Source of the DNA: an uncultured SAR86 cluster bacterium
GTDB lineage: Bacteria; Pseudomonadota; Gammaproteobacteria; Magnimaribacterales; AG-339-G14
Length of the DNA: 64,000 nt
NCBI GenBank assembly: GCA_902614235.1
Contig: CACMKG010000002.1
Span: forward strand, 62,001-126,000
Direction of reading: 5' to 3'
Positions within the stretch are counted from its first letter, which is position 1; every line of letters begins with the position of its first letter. The position numbers and the translations under genes were made by a program. A model generated the notes under the pieces. That model was not told the origin of the DNA. It saw only the letters and a list, made by a program, of their open reading frames with translations, and made no database searches. Positions 7,963 to 17,843 of this stretch are shown here, piece by piece.

Positions 7963-10733
7963 GATATAATTTCTTTATAAATTTTATCGGCAAAATCCTC
8001 GGATAATTTTGCTTCTATCTTAAGATACCAAAAATTACCTTTAAAATTTTTACACTTTATTGCATCTTTTTCGGTCATTATTATCGGTAAATCTTCAAGT
8101 CCAATAAAATCAGCCTTGTTATAAATATGATGATCAGGAAAAGAATTTTCAATAACTTCAAATCCTAGATTTCTAAGTGTAGAAAAAAAATTATTTGGAT
8201 TTGCAATACCTGCAACTGCATATACTAATTTTTCGTGGGGCCAATCTTCAATTTTTCTTTCTTCCCCAGAGGTTAATCTGACCCAAGAAACTGGTTCGTA
8301 CGTCATTAATATATCTTTATCAGATAAATTTTCTTCTTCAGCATAAAATTTATTTGTATTTATAATGTAATTTACTTCTCTCAATCTTTTTAGAGGCTCT
8401 CTCAACGGGCCAGCAGGAAAAGTAAACCCATTGCCAAATTTTCTAAAGCCATCAACTAATGCTACTTCTAAATCCCTATTAAGCTTATAGTGCTGCATTC
8501 CGTCATCACTTATTACTACATCGCAATTATGTTTTTTTAAAAGAAATTTTACCGCTTCCACTCTGTCAGGAGAGATTACAGTAGGACAACGAGTCTGATT
8601 AAAAATAAGCTTCGGTTCGTCACCAGATGCATTTACGTTAGTTTGCTCATTAACATCTAGTGGAAATTTAGAAGACGAGCTTTTGTATCCTCTTGAGACA
8701 ATTCCAGGTTTAAGTCCTTTATTTTTTAGAAGGTTAGCAAGCCATATCACAAAAGGAGTTTTACCGTTCCCTCCCACACTCAAATTTCCTACTACTATTA
8801 CTTTTTGGTCGGGTTTCCATGCTTTCTTTTTTTGTCTACTTTTTCTTATCGTGGTTAGAATATTAAATATCCAAGATAGAGGTAACATAAATTTTATCCA
8901 TGATTTATTTTCATACCAAGCCTTCTCTATCATTCCTTGTGGAGATTTTTCTTCAATTTTTATAGGAGGAAGAATTATTTTAGATTCTTCTGGAGCTTTT
9001 AAATCTTTATCAGAAAATTGATTCTTATACAGTTCAAAATATTCTCCTTCTAGAGATAGCAAATCTTTGTGATTTCCCTTTTCAACAATCTTCCCTTTTT
9101 TTATTACAATTATTTCATTGGCGTTTTCAACAGTAGATAATCGATGAGCTATGACTATTGTAGTTTTGCCAATTTTTAATTTTTCTATTGCATCCTGCAC
9201 AAGTTTTTCAGATTCAGAGTCCAGTGCTGATGTCGCTTCATCTAAAAGCAAGATTGAGCATTTTTTTAAAAAAGCTCGAGCGATTGCAATTCTTTGTCTT
9301 TGCCCACCAGATAAAAGGGTTCCATCATTACCAATTAGAGTTTCATATTTATTTGGAAGTTCTGAAATAAATTCATGGGCATGAGCTTGCTTGGATGCTT
9401 CGATTATTTCCTCTTCGGAAGCTTCGGGATTGGCATATTTAATGTTATTAAAAACGGTATCATTGAATAAAACGGTTGTTTGTCCTACTGCTGATATATT
9501 TTCTCTTAAATTTGAAAGTTCTATTTCATTTAAAGAATAGTCATCAATTAAAATTTCGCCGCTAGATACTTCATAAAACCTTGGAATTAAATTTATTATA
9601 GTTGACTTCCCTGCCCCTGAAGAACCAACTATTGCAAGAGTTTCACTTGGCGAAGCATTAAATGATAAGTTATCTAATGTAACATCGTTAGAGTTAGCAT
9701 AACTAAATGAGACGTCTTTAAATTCTAACTTTCCCTTGCACTCATTTAATATGATATCCCCATTGTCTTGTTCGGGTAACTCGTCAAGTTGATCAAAAAT
9801 TGTTTCAGATGCTGCAACTCCTCTTTGTACCATTGCGTTTACTTGAGTTAATTGTCTTATAGGCTTGGCCAACATTCCTGCTGCACCAAAGAATGCAATG
9901 AAAGTTCCAGCAGTCATCACCTCCAATACATTTGAATCTAAAGCAATCCAAGTTATCAAAGCAAGTGCAAGAGATAGAATGATTTGTATTAAAGGAGATG
10001 AAATTGCATTGGTTGATTCAAATTTTAAATAAGCGATAGTATTATCCATACTTGCTTTTTTGAATCTCATATTTTCAGCTTCTTGTTGATTGAATAATTT
10101 TATTTCTTTATTTGCATTAATTGATTCAGAGCTAACATGGGTTACATCTCCCATAGCGTTTTGTAGTCTAGTACTTACTCTTTTAAGCCTTCTTGCTGCT
10201 AAATATATAATCCCGCTTATAAAAGGCGCAGTTATTAAAAATACTAATGAAAGTTTCCAATTGAGGTACAAAAGATAACTTAGAAGACCTAATGCAATTA
10301 AGCCCTCTCTAAATAAAATCTTAATTGCTTCGCTACCAGAATCCCTTACTTGGCCTACATTAAAAGTAATCCTTGATAAAAGATGGCCTCTATTATTTTC
10401 GTCATAATACTTTGATGGAAGAAAAACTAATGATTTAAAGAGTTCAGATCTTAAATCGTGAACTAGATTCAAAGATACGTAATGCATGAAAAAATGACCC
10501 AAATAAGAGCCAATTCCCCTAAATGCTGCTAATCCTACTAAAGCTAAAGGTAGAAAAAGTGACTTTGATTTGTCAGGTGCAGCAATGTAGTCAACAATTT
10601 GTTTAAACCACTCAGCTATTGCAACTTGAGTAGATGCAAAAATTGCAAATCCAAAGAAGCTTATTAAAAAATAACCATAATAAGGTTTTACATAAGAAAG
10701 TAGTCTGAGATAGTAAGATTTTTTCTTAGACAT
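7959..10733 (-). CDS. Fused lipid A ABC exporter (MsbA) + tetraacyldisaccharide 4'-kinase (LpxK)
   Basis: Single uninterrupted ORF. N-terminal ABC exporter (Walker A VGSSGAGKST, LSGGQRQRIA signature, LLLDEATSALD), then MIEKAWYENKSWIKFMLPLSWIFN...VVVGNLSVGGNGKTP..IVSRGYK, typical LpxK. Start taken at MSKKKS (10733) rather than the track start 10757. Confidence 0.9.
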   Translation of the reverse strand: MSKKKSYYLRLLSYVKPYYGYFLISFFGFAIFASTQVAIAEWFKQIVDYIAAPDKSKSLFLPLALVGLAAFRGIGSYLGHFFMHYVSLNLVHDLRSELFKSLVFLPSKYYDENNRGHLLSRITFNVGQVRDSGSEAIKILFREGLIALGLLSYLLYLNWKLSLVFLITAPFISGIIYLAARRLKRVSTRLQNAMGDVTHVSSESINANKEIKLFNQQEAENMRFKKASMDNTIAYLKFESTNAISSPLIQIILSLALALITWIALDSNVLEVMTAGTFIAFFGAAGMLAKPIRQLTQVNAMVQRGVAASETIFDQLDELPEQDNGDIILNECKGKLEFKDVSFSYANSNDVTLDNLSFNASPSETLAIVGSSGAGKSTIINLIPRFYEVSSGEILIDDYSLNEIELSNLRENISAVGQTTVLFNDTVFNNIKYANPEASEEEIIEASKQAHAHEFISELPNKYETLIGNDGTLLSGGQRQRIAIARAFLKKCSILLLDEATSALDSESEKLVQDAIEKLKIGKTTIVIAHRLSTVENANEIIVIKKGKIVEKGNHKDLLSLEGEYFELYKNQFSDKDLKAPEESKIILPPIKIEEKSPQGMIEKAWYENKSWIKFMLPLSWIFNILTTIRKSRQKKKAWKPDQKVIVVGNLSVGGNGKTPFVIWLANLLKNKGLKPGIVSRGYKSSSSKFPLDVNEQTNVNASGDEPKLIFNQTRCPTVISPDRVEAVKFLLKKHNCDVVISDDGMQHYKLNRDLEVALVDGFRKFGNGFTFPAGPLREPLKRLREVNYIINTNKFYAEEENLSDKDILMTYEPVSWVRLTSGEERKIEDWPHEKLVYAVAGIANPNNFFSTLRNLGFEVIENSFPDHHIYNKADFIGLEDLPIIMTEKDAIKCKNFKGNFWYLKIEAKLSEDFADKIYKEIIS

Positions 10734-10734
10734 A

Positions 10735-11148
10735 TCAATTTGCCTGTGAAACTCCATTAATTTGAATATTTTTAAAGCCGTTTCTATTCAAAGATTCCAT
10801 GATAGTAACTAAATATTGATATTTTGTATCTGAATCTGCAGAAATAGTGGCTGTTTTTATATCAGGAGAAATAGCTCTGAGCTCTTCATTTAATGCCTTG
10901 ATAGAAAAATTATCTAAAATTATATTATTGATCAAGACCTCTCCTTCTTTAGATATCTCTATTTTGACTCTTTTTTCCGGCAGATTACTCATTGTTTTTT
11001 TATCAATAGTTGGCAAATCGATGGACATGGTTTTTAAATCTATAAACTGTGTACTCAACACAAAGAATATGAGTAATAAAAAAATAACATCCACCAAAGG
11101 GGTAATTTCTAAATTAATTTCAGGAGATTTTTTTTTCTTAAATTTCAA
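10735..11148 (-). CDS. exbD: ExbD/TolR family biopolymer transport protein
   Basis: 137 aa; INLEITPLVDVIFLLLIFFVLSTQF. Confidence 0.9.
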   Translation of the reverse strand: MKFKKKKSPEINLEITPLVDVIFLLLIFFVLSTQFIDLKTMSIDLPTIDKKTMSNLPEKRVKIEISKEGEVLINNIILDNFSIKALNEELRAISPDIKTATISADSDTKYQYLVTIMESLNRNGFKNIQINGVSQAN

Positions 11149-11747
11149 TTTTTTGATAAGTAATTAATTAATTTATTGGATTCTTCTTCAAGCTCTAGCG
11201 AATAATTTTCTATTGTCCTATTAAAAGATCTATAGAAAATAAGACTTGGAATAGCAACTATTAGTCCAGCAGCAGTTGTAACCAGGGCTTCTGCTATTCC
11301 CCCGGCCAGCGGCCCAATTGAATTAGTCCCTGAAACTAACAAATTACTGAATATAGAAATCATTCCAGTTACTGTTCCTAAAAGTCCTAAAATGGGAGAA
11401 ACAGAAGCAATTGTTCCTAACAACGTCAAAAATTTTTCAAGTCTATTTATTTCAAATCTTCCTATTTCTTCGGCGCGAAGCCTTAAATTAGTTTTACTTT
11501 TCAATTTTTCTTCCATAAGTCCAAGAAAAATATTTCCTTGAATAGAGTCACTAGCCATTTTTTCTTTCATACTGTTAGTTAAAGATTTTTTTTCAATTTG
11601 AGATATAACGTCTTTGGTTAAATCCTTTGGTAAAACTGCATCTCTCGCTAAGTTCCATGATTTTTCAATGACGATTGCTAAAGAAATAATCGAAAGTAGG
11701 ATTATTGGCCAAATTATAAAACCGCCTGAAAGAATTATGTAAGACAT
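11145..11747 (-). CDS. exbB: ExbB/TolQ/MotA family proton channel protein
   Basis: 200 aa; LGLLGTVTGMISIF...GIAEALVTTAAGLIVAIPSLIFY. Confidence 0.9.
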   Translation of the reverse strand: MSYIILSGGFIIWPIILLSIISLAIVIEKSWNLARDAVLPKDLTKDVISQIEKKSLTNSMKEKMASDSIQGNIFLGLMEEKLKSKTNLRLRAEEIGRFEINRLEKFLTLLGTIASVSPILGLLGTVTGMISIFSNLLVSGTNSIGPLAGGIAEALVTTAAGLIVAIPSLIFYRSFNRTIENYSLELEEESNKLINYLSKN

Positions 11748-11766
11748 ATAAAGAATACTTTAGTGT

Positions 11767-12441
11767 TCATATAAAAGAACCTGAGTCCATTGTCTTCTGA
11801 AAATCAGAAATTTCTTCAAAACTTCTATCATGAGTAGCTATTATTAAGGAAGATTTAGAATTTATCATAAAATCTTTTAACATTTCTCTAACTTCTTGGG
11901 CAGTTTCACGATCTAGATCCCCTGTAGGCTCATCTAACAAAACAAACTTTGGATCATGTATTAGAGCTCTTGCAATAGCTACACGTTGCCTTTCTCCCCC
12001 GGATAATTGATTAGGCTTGTGGAATAATCTTTTTTCAAGTCCAAATTTAGTAAGTATTTGTCTTGATTTTTCATAAGCAACTTCTTTTGAGTGACCGTTA
12101 AGCAAGAGAGGAAATGCCGCATTATCAATTGCTTTAAATTCAGGAATTAAATGATGAAATTGATAAACAAATCCAATATTTGTCCTCCTTATTGATGCCA
12201 ATTCATCAAGTGTCAAATCTTGGAAAGTGTAATTTTCAAATTTTATTTGCCCACTAGTGATAATTTCTAACCCAGCTAACAAATGAAGAAGTGTCGATTT
12301 ACCTGAGCCGGAACGTCCAAAGACAATCATTATATCGGATTCATTAACTGAGAAACTGACCTCGTTTACTGCTTTTATAATGTTTGAATTATCAGAAAAG
12401 TTTTTCTTTAAATCTTTTACATCAATAACTTTATTACTCAT
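11767..12441 (-). CDS. lolD: Lipoprotein-releasing ABC transporter ATPase
   Basis: 224 aa; [35 protein letters not shown]. Confidence 0.92.
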   Translation of the reverse strand: MSNKVIDVKDLKKNFSDNSNIIKAVNEVSFSVNESDIMIVFGRSGSGKSTLLHLLAGLEIITSGQIKFENYTFQDLTLDELASIRRTNIGFVYQFHHLIPEFKAIDNAAFPLLLNGHSKEVAYEKSRQILTKFGLEKRLFHKPNQLSGGERQRVAIARALIHDPKFVLLDEPTGDLDRETAQEVREMLKDFMINSKSSLIIATHDRSFEEISDFQKTMDSGSFI

Positions 12442-13678
12442 TTCTCAAAACCTCTGCTGGAACAATTTTGGAGGCGACTCTGGCGGGATATAAACAAACC
12501 AAAAGAGTGAGAATAATCGTAGAAAATAAGATAAAAAAGACCCAAGAAAACCTTATATCTATTGGAAAGTAATTTATAAAATAAGTATCTTGCATCAAAG
12601 AATTTATCACTTTTTCAAAAAATCTTGATGAAAGCAAATAGGTAATTAATATACCTAATCCAAGACCAACCAAAGAACCAATCAAAGAAATCATTGCCCC
12701 AAGATAAATAAATATTTTTCTAATTTCATATTTCGACATACCCATGGTTTTGAAAATTGCCAATTGAGCTTTTTTGTCGTTAATCATCATAATTAACATC
12801 GAGACAATATTAAAAGCCGCAACTATAACTATCAAAAATACCAAAATTCCAACTAATGTTTTTTCCATCATTATTGCTTCAAATAAAGGCCCATAGGTTA
12901 CTGTCCAATTTTCAGAAATTAATATCTGATCGCTGTAATCCTCTACATCCATCAGTACTTCCCATGATAAGTAATTAGCATCAAACAAATCATCAAACTT
13001 AATTCTAAAACCCTGAATTTGATCTTTGATTGATAGCAAATTTGCTGCGTGAACAATATTTATGTAAGCAACTCCTTCGTCAATGTCAGGCGCTCCAACT
13101 CTAAAAATTCCTGTTACTTTGAAGTTTTTGATTTTTGGAAAATAGCCAGAAAATGAAGCTTTGGTATCTGGGAGCATTAAAGACACCTGATTACCAATAT
13201 CTAAATTTAACTTTCTTGCTAACAGCTCTCCTATAATTATATTATTTCCGTTTTCATTTAAAGAGTCGTAACTACCTTTTATAATAAAATTAGAAACGAC
13301 AGATACGTTTTTTTCAGAATCTGGAACTATTCCTATTAAATTAGATCCATATACTTCGTCTGAACTTCCAATCAACATTTGAGATTGAACAAAAGGAGAA
13401 ACTCCCATCACTTTAGGATGCTTTTCCAATACATCGTACATATCACTCCAATTTGAAATTGGAACAACTCCCATTATTGAGGCATGAGGAATAACATTAA
13501 GTATCCTGTCACGAAGTTCTTTTTCAAAACCATTCATAACCGAAGAAACTATTATCAAAACAGCTACTCCAATTGCAACGCATGCATAGGCTAAAGAAGA
13601 AACAAAAGAAGTGGCTCCCTTGGTTTTCGATCTTAGATATTCAAAAGCAATGGATAGAGATATATCTTTAGTTTCCAT
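12434..13678 (-). CDS. Lipoprotein-releasing ABC transporter permease (LolC/E/F type)
   Basis: 414 aa; SIAFEYLRSKTKGATSFVSSLAYACVAIGVAVLIIVSSVMNGFEKELRDRILNVIPHASI; only one such permease beside lolD. Confidence 0.9.
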   Translation of the reverse strand: METKDISLSIAFEYLRSKTKGATSFVSSLAYACVAIGVAVLIIVSSVMNGFEKELRDRILNVIPHASIMGVVPISNWSDMYDVLEKHPKVMGVSPFVQSQMLIGSSDEVYGSNLIGIVPDSEKNVSVVSNFIIKGSYDSLNENGNNIIIGELLARKLNLDIGNQVSLMLPDTKASFSGYFPKIKNFKVTGIFRVGAPDIDEGVAYINIVHAANLLSIKDQIQGFRIKFDDLFDANYLSWEVLMDVEDYSDQILISENWTVTYGPLFEAIMMEKTLVGILVFLIVIVAAFNIVSMLIMMINDKKAQLAIFKTMGMSKYEIRKIFIYLGAMISLIGSLVGLGLGILITYLLSSRFFEKVINSLMQDTYFINYFPIDIRFSWVFFILFSTIILTLLVCLYPARVASKIVPAEVLRNE

Positions 13679-13702
13679 AAGATATAAAACTATACAGAAA
13701 AA

Positions 13703-15154
13703 TTATTTCAATACTGAGTCTTTAGTTGAATCGAATTGCTTTCCTTTATAGGGAGGCATCATTGGGGCTAAAAGGTCAGCCGAAAATTGTTTATAAATTG
13801 CTTTTGCATGGCTAAAGTTTTTAAAACCATCGAAGCCATGATAATTTCCAGTGCCACTTGGTCCAACCCCTCCAAAAGGGATGTCTTCTTGACCTATATG
13901 CCAAATAACATCATTGAGAGTCACTCCGCCCGAAATAGTGTTATTTAAAACGTCATTTTCTCTTTTTTTATCATTCCCAAAATAGTACAAACCTAGAGGC
14001 CTATCTTTGGAATTTACATAACCTATTGTCTCTTGAAAATCATCATATTCTTTAACTGGCAATAAAGGGCCAAATATTTCCTCTTTCATAATATCCATAT
14101 CGTCCGTAGGATTTAATACCAAGGTTGGTGGAATTTTATGAACTTCTTGTTGACTGAAATCCTCATCAGCGGGATTTATTACTCTTATGTCTGCGCCTTT
14201 TTCTTTAGCATCTTCAATTAAACTATTTAAGCGATCATAATGTTTTTCATTAATCACTGAAGTATAACTCTGGTTATATTTTAAATTTTCATACATTGAC
14301 TTAACTGCATTTTCCGATTCTTTTACAAAATCCTCAGATTTTCCCTTCGGCACCATTACATAATCAGGAGCTAAACAGATTTGTCCCGCATTCATTGTCT
14401 TCCCTCTCATAACTTTAGTAGCAGTATTTTTTAGATCAGCATTTTCATCAACTATTACAGGTGATTTTCCACCCAGCTCCAAAGTTACTGGGACCAAATT
14501 TTCTGACGCTGATTTCATAACTAATTTTCCAGTTTGAGTACTTCCTGTGAAAAGTAAGTGATCGAAAGGCAAAGCACTAAATGCTGCTGCCACATCTGGT
14601 CCCCCAGTGAAAACGGCAGCTTCTGAAGGATCAAAAAACTCTTTGAACATTTTTTCTGTTAAATCAGAAGTCGCTGGTGTAAATTCAGATGGTTTAATCA
14701 TAACTCTATTACCCGCGGCGAAAATTGTCCCTAATGGAGATAGAACAAGATTAATTGGAAAATTCCATGGACTTATTACACCAACTGTTCCTAAAGGCTG
14801 GTATTTAATCCATGATTTCGCTCCAAATAAAGACATAACTGTCCTTATTGCAAAAGGTTGAGAAGGATTGCTTTTCCTTTTTTCATCTTTCATCCATTTT
14901 CTTACATTTTCTTTAGCATGATTAATAGAACCAATCGTGGACATAATTTCTGATATAAAACCTGCTTTATAATCTCTGTTACCAAAATCTTCTTGAATAG
15001 CATCTAGAATTTCAACATTATATTTCTTGAGCATTTCAACACATCTGTTTAGTCTGTCTTCCCTTAATTCTAGACTTGGAGTTTCTTCTTCAATATATAA
15101 TTTTTTTTGAAGTTTAAGGATCTTTTCCATTTCCTGTATTTTTTCGTTAGACAT
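13703..15154 (-). CDS. Aldehyde dehydrogenase, coniferyl-aldehyde dehydrogenase type
   Basis: 483 aa; YQPLGTVGVISPWNFPINL, ELGGKSPVIVDENAD, NAGQICLAPDY. Confidence 0.88.
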   Translation of the reverse strand: MSNEKIQEMEKILKLQKKLYIEEETPSLELREDRLNRCVEMLKKYNVEILDAIQEDFGNRDYKAGFISEIMSTIGSINHAKENVRKWMKDEKRKSNPSQPFAIRTVMSLFGAKSWIKYQPLGTVGVISPWNFPINLVLSPLGTIFAAGNRVMIKPSEFTPATSDLTEKMFKEFFDPSEAAVFTGGPDVAAAFSALPFDHLLFTGSTQTGKLVMKSASENLVPVTLELGGKSPVIVDENADLKNTATKVMRGKTMNAGQICLAPDYVMVPKGKSEDFVKESENAVKSMYENLKYNQSYTSVINEKHYDRLNSLIEDAKEKGADIRVINPADEDFSQQEVHKIPPTLVLNPTDDMDIMKEEIFGPLLPVKEYDDFQETIGYVNSKDRPLGLYYFGNDKKRENDVLNNTISGGVTLNDVIWHIGQEDIPFGGVGPSGTGNYHGFDGFKNFSHAKAIYKQFSADLLAPMMPPYKGKQFDSTKDSVLK

Positions 15155-15172
15155 ATCTTCTCCCGTTTATTT

Positions 15173-16066
15173 TTATTTAGTATTTCTTAAATTCTTATCT
15201 TTCTCATTACTTTTCTTAATAGTATCTCTTATATTCGTCCAATCTTCATCTTTAAGTTTACCTAAACTTGCAAAGGTTCCTCCAGCAGAAAGATAAGCCG
15301 CTCCATCAATTGCAATAGTTTGTCCTGTCAAATAATCGCATCCATCAGCCATCAAAAAAGTTGCAAGGTTACCCAGTTCACTCATTTCTCCTACTCTACC
15401 CATTGGATTTGACGACATAGAACTTTGATCCAATGCACCTTTATTATCTTCTGTTTCAGGACTCAGTCTAGACCATGCACCTTCGGTAGGGAATGGCCCA
15501 GGGGCAATGCAATTTAATCTAATATTATGTGGACCCCATTCTACCGCTAACGATTTTGTCATTGCATTTATTCCTGATTTAGACATTGCCGAAGGAACAA
15601 CAAATGGAGACCCTGTCCATACCCAGGTCGTTGTAATCGAAAGAATATTTCCAGGTTTATTTTGTTCTATCCATTTTTTTCCAACTGTATTTGTCATATT
15701 AAATGTTCCATGAAAAACAATTGAAGCGATAGCATTGAAAGCATTTGGTGATAAATCTTTGGTCCTGCTTATAAAATTACCGGCAGCATTATTTACTAAT
15801 CCATCAAGACCGCCATTAGCAAAAACTGTATCAATAGCTTCTTCAATTGCTAAAGAATCTCTAATATCCAAACTAAAAGAAGAAATTTTTCCATTGGTAG
15901 TTTCTGCTAACTCCTTTTCTGTTTCTTTTAAAACTGAATCTCTTCTTCCACAGATAATTACTTCGGCGCCATGAGATAAAAAATGTTTTGCCATTTCTTT
16001 TCCTAAACCGCTGCCTCCACCTGTGACTAAAATTCTTTTTCCTTCTAATGCATCTTCTTTGAACAT
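15173..16066 (-). CDS. SDR family oxidoreductase (2,4-dienoyl-CoA reductase-like)
   Basis: 297 aa; GKRILVTGGGSGLGKEMAKHFL, NNAAGNF, PSAMSKSGINAMTKSLAVEWGPHNIRLNCIAPGPFPTEGA. Confidence 0.88.
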   Translation of the reverse strand: MFKEDALEGKRILVTGGGSGLGKEMAKHFLSHGAEVIICGRRDSVLKETEKELAETTNGKISSFSLDIRDSLAIEEAIDTVFANGGLDGLVNNAAGNFISRTKDLSPNAFNAIASIVFHGTFNMTNTVGKKWIEQNKPGNILSITTTWVWTGSPFVVPSAMSKSGINAMTKSLAVEWGPHNIRLNCIAPGPFPTEGAWSRLSPETEDNKGALDQSSMSSNPMGRVGEMSELGNLATFLMADGCDYLTGQTIAIDGAAYLSAGGTFASLGKLKDEDWTNIRDTIKKSNEKDKNLRNTK

Positions 16067-16078
16067 AATTTTTGAATC

Positions 16079-17296
16079 TTAATAATAAAAATATTTTTTT
16101 TGATTTAAAAGTATAAATACTATTAGTAATAAAGCCAAAAAACTAATGGCTAAGTACGGTAAATTTGGACTCAACATATAAAGAGGCATTATCGTAAAAG
16201 GCGTTATTAGATGTCCGATTGGGAAAACTGTACCCATCCAACCGCTTGCAGCACCCTGTTCCTTCGGACTAACAGACAATGAAAGGATAGTTATGTTTCC
16301 AGGTCTTATGAGGCCTGAACCCAGCCCAAAAATAATCAATGATAAATATAAATTAGATATCGAATTAGCATTAGCTAAAAATAAATAACTGAACAAAATT
16401 AAAGTACATCCCCATTTAATAAGATTCAGAGGTCTAATTTTAAATTTATCAACGATAAACAAATTAGCAAACATTCCTGACATAGCTACCAATGAAAAGC
16501 CAATAGCTATTACTGCATAAACACTTTCTCCACTGGTTACTATTACATCTTTTGTGTAAAGAGCAGATGTTAAAACCAAACATGCATTCGAAATTCCCAT
16601 AAATGATGCAACTAGCAATGAGGGCCAAACCCTTGAGTCATAAAATTTAAGTTTTGTTAATTTTTCAGATTCTGAAAATCCATCAGCTTCGTTCATATTT
16701 TTATAGTTATAAAATCCAATCAACAAACCTATCAAGGCTATGAATAAAAAAGGAGCTAAAAGATTTTCATTGAAAATAGATAAAAGGATACCTACAACAA
16801 TAGGTCCTATCACAACTCCAAATTGCCAGCCAGCATCAAATCGTGCAAATCCTGCCGTTCTAGTTGTTGGCGAAGTTAAATCAGCTATTCTTCCTCCAGC
16901 AGCAGGTCTAACAGCACTTCCTAAGAGTCCATTTATTAATCTCGTTAAAACTAATAAAGGAAAAACTAGTGCTAAAGGCAAAAAAAGGTTTTGAGCAGAA
17001 ATTAATATTGCTGCAAAAGAAGCCATGGAAAGTGCGAATCCGATCATTCCGATTAAAAAAATAGACCCCCTGCCAAACCTATCACTTAGTCTTCCCCAAA
17101 AAGGACTGAATATCATCCATGCTAAAGCAGATATTGAAAAAATTAGTCCAACCTCAAATTCACTAAACCCAAGACCTCTTACTTCTGATGGAATAAGAAT
17201 GAACACTGTTGATTGACCAGCGCCTACACAAGCTAAAGCAGCAGAAAGAAACCAGATAGACTTATGGGGTTTTTCTTGCTCATTAATCATATGCAA
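16079..17296 (-). CDS. MFS transporter (TetA-like 12-TM)
   Basis: 405 aa; multiple TM helices; IFSPFWGRLSDRFGRGSIFLIGM loop motif. Confidence 0.88.
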   Translation of the reverse strand: MHMINEQEKPHKSIWFLSAALACVGAGQSTVFILIPSEVRGLGFSEFEVGLIFSISALAWMIFSPFWGRLSDRFGRGSIFLIGMIGFALSMASFAAILISAQNLFLPLALVFPLLVLTRLINGLLGSAVRPAAGGRIADLTSPTTRTAGFARFDAGWQFGVVIGPIVVGILLSIFNENLLAPFLFIALIGLLIGFYNYKNMNEADGFSESEKLTKLKFYDSRVWPSLLVASFMGISNACLVLTSALYTKDVIVTSGESVYAVIAIGFSLVAMSGMFANLFIVDKFKIRPLNLIKWGCTLILFSYLFLANANSISNLYLSLIIFGLGSGLIRPGNITILSLSVSPKEQGAASGWMGTVFPIGHLITPFTIMPLYMLSPNLPYLAISFLALLLIVFILLNQKKYFYY

Positions 17297-17843
17297 GAAT
17301 TATAGAAAAGCATTCGTTTGCTTCTAGAGAAAATATAACAAATTCATGATATTCATTTAATGCATGAGACCATTCATGTTCAAATTTTATTTGGTTTTTT
17401 TTATCATTTATTGACCTATTTAAAAAAAAACAAATAGTTTTTCTGTTTAAAATTATGTCGATAAAATATTTGAATCTTGTCAAAACTTGTTCAGAAATTT
17501 CAGGAGTGTTTGTTCTAGTTTTCCTTAAAACCTCCAATAATCTTTTTTCAATTTTTTTACCATCTAATTCTTCAAAATCTTTATTAGATAATAATTTAGT
17601 AGAAAATGGGCCATGAAAGCCTGGCGCTCTTAAAAACATAAAATCTGTCAATTGAAAATTATTAAAATCTTCAGATAAATACTTATCAATTATAAAAGGA
17701 AAGCCGTGCTTTTCTATTGGGTGGGAGCATCTTGATCTTGAAATGATTCCCTGCCCATGTTTATGAAGTCTCATAAACTCTAACCCTAAAAACTCAAAAT
17801 TAATATTTTTTGGATAAATTAAGAGGTTTTTTTTATTTTTCAT
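17283..17843 (-). CDS. Hypothetical protein
   Basis: 186 aa ORF in the trpS-MFS run, overlapping both neighbours; no family recognised. Confidence 0.65.
   Translation of the reverse strand: MKNKKNLLIYPKNINFEFLGLEFMRLHKHGQGIISRSRCSHPIEKHGFPFIIDKYLSEDFNNFQLTDFMFLRAPGFHGPFSTKLLSNKDFEELDGKKIEKRLLEVLRKTRTNTPEISEQVLTRFKYFIDIILNRKTICFFLNRSINDKKNQIKFEHEWSHALNEYHEFVIFSLEANECFSIILAYD

Noticed and set aside
13703-17296. Aldehyde dehydrogenase + SDR + MFS run as a dedicated aromatic-degradation cluster
   Set aside because: Families are too generic; no ring-cleavage or CoA-ligase partners nearby to support a pathway.
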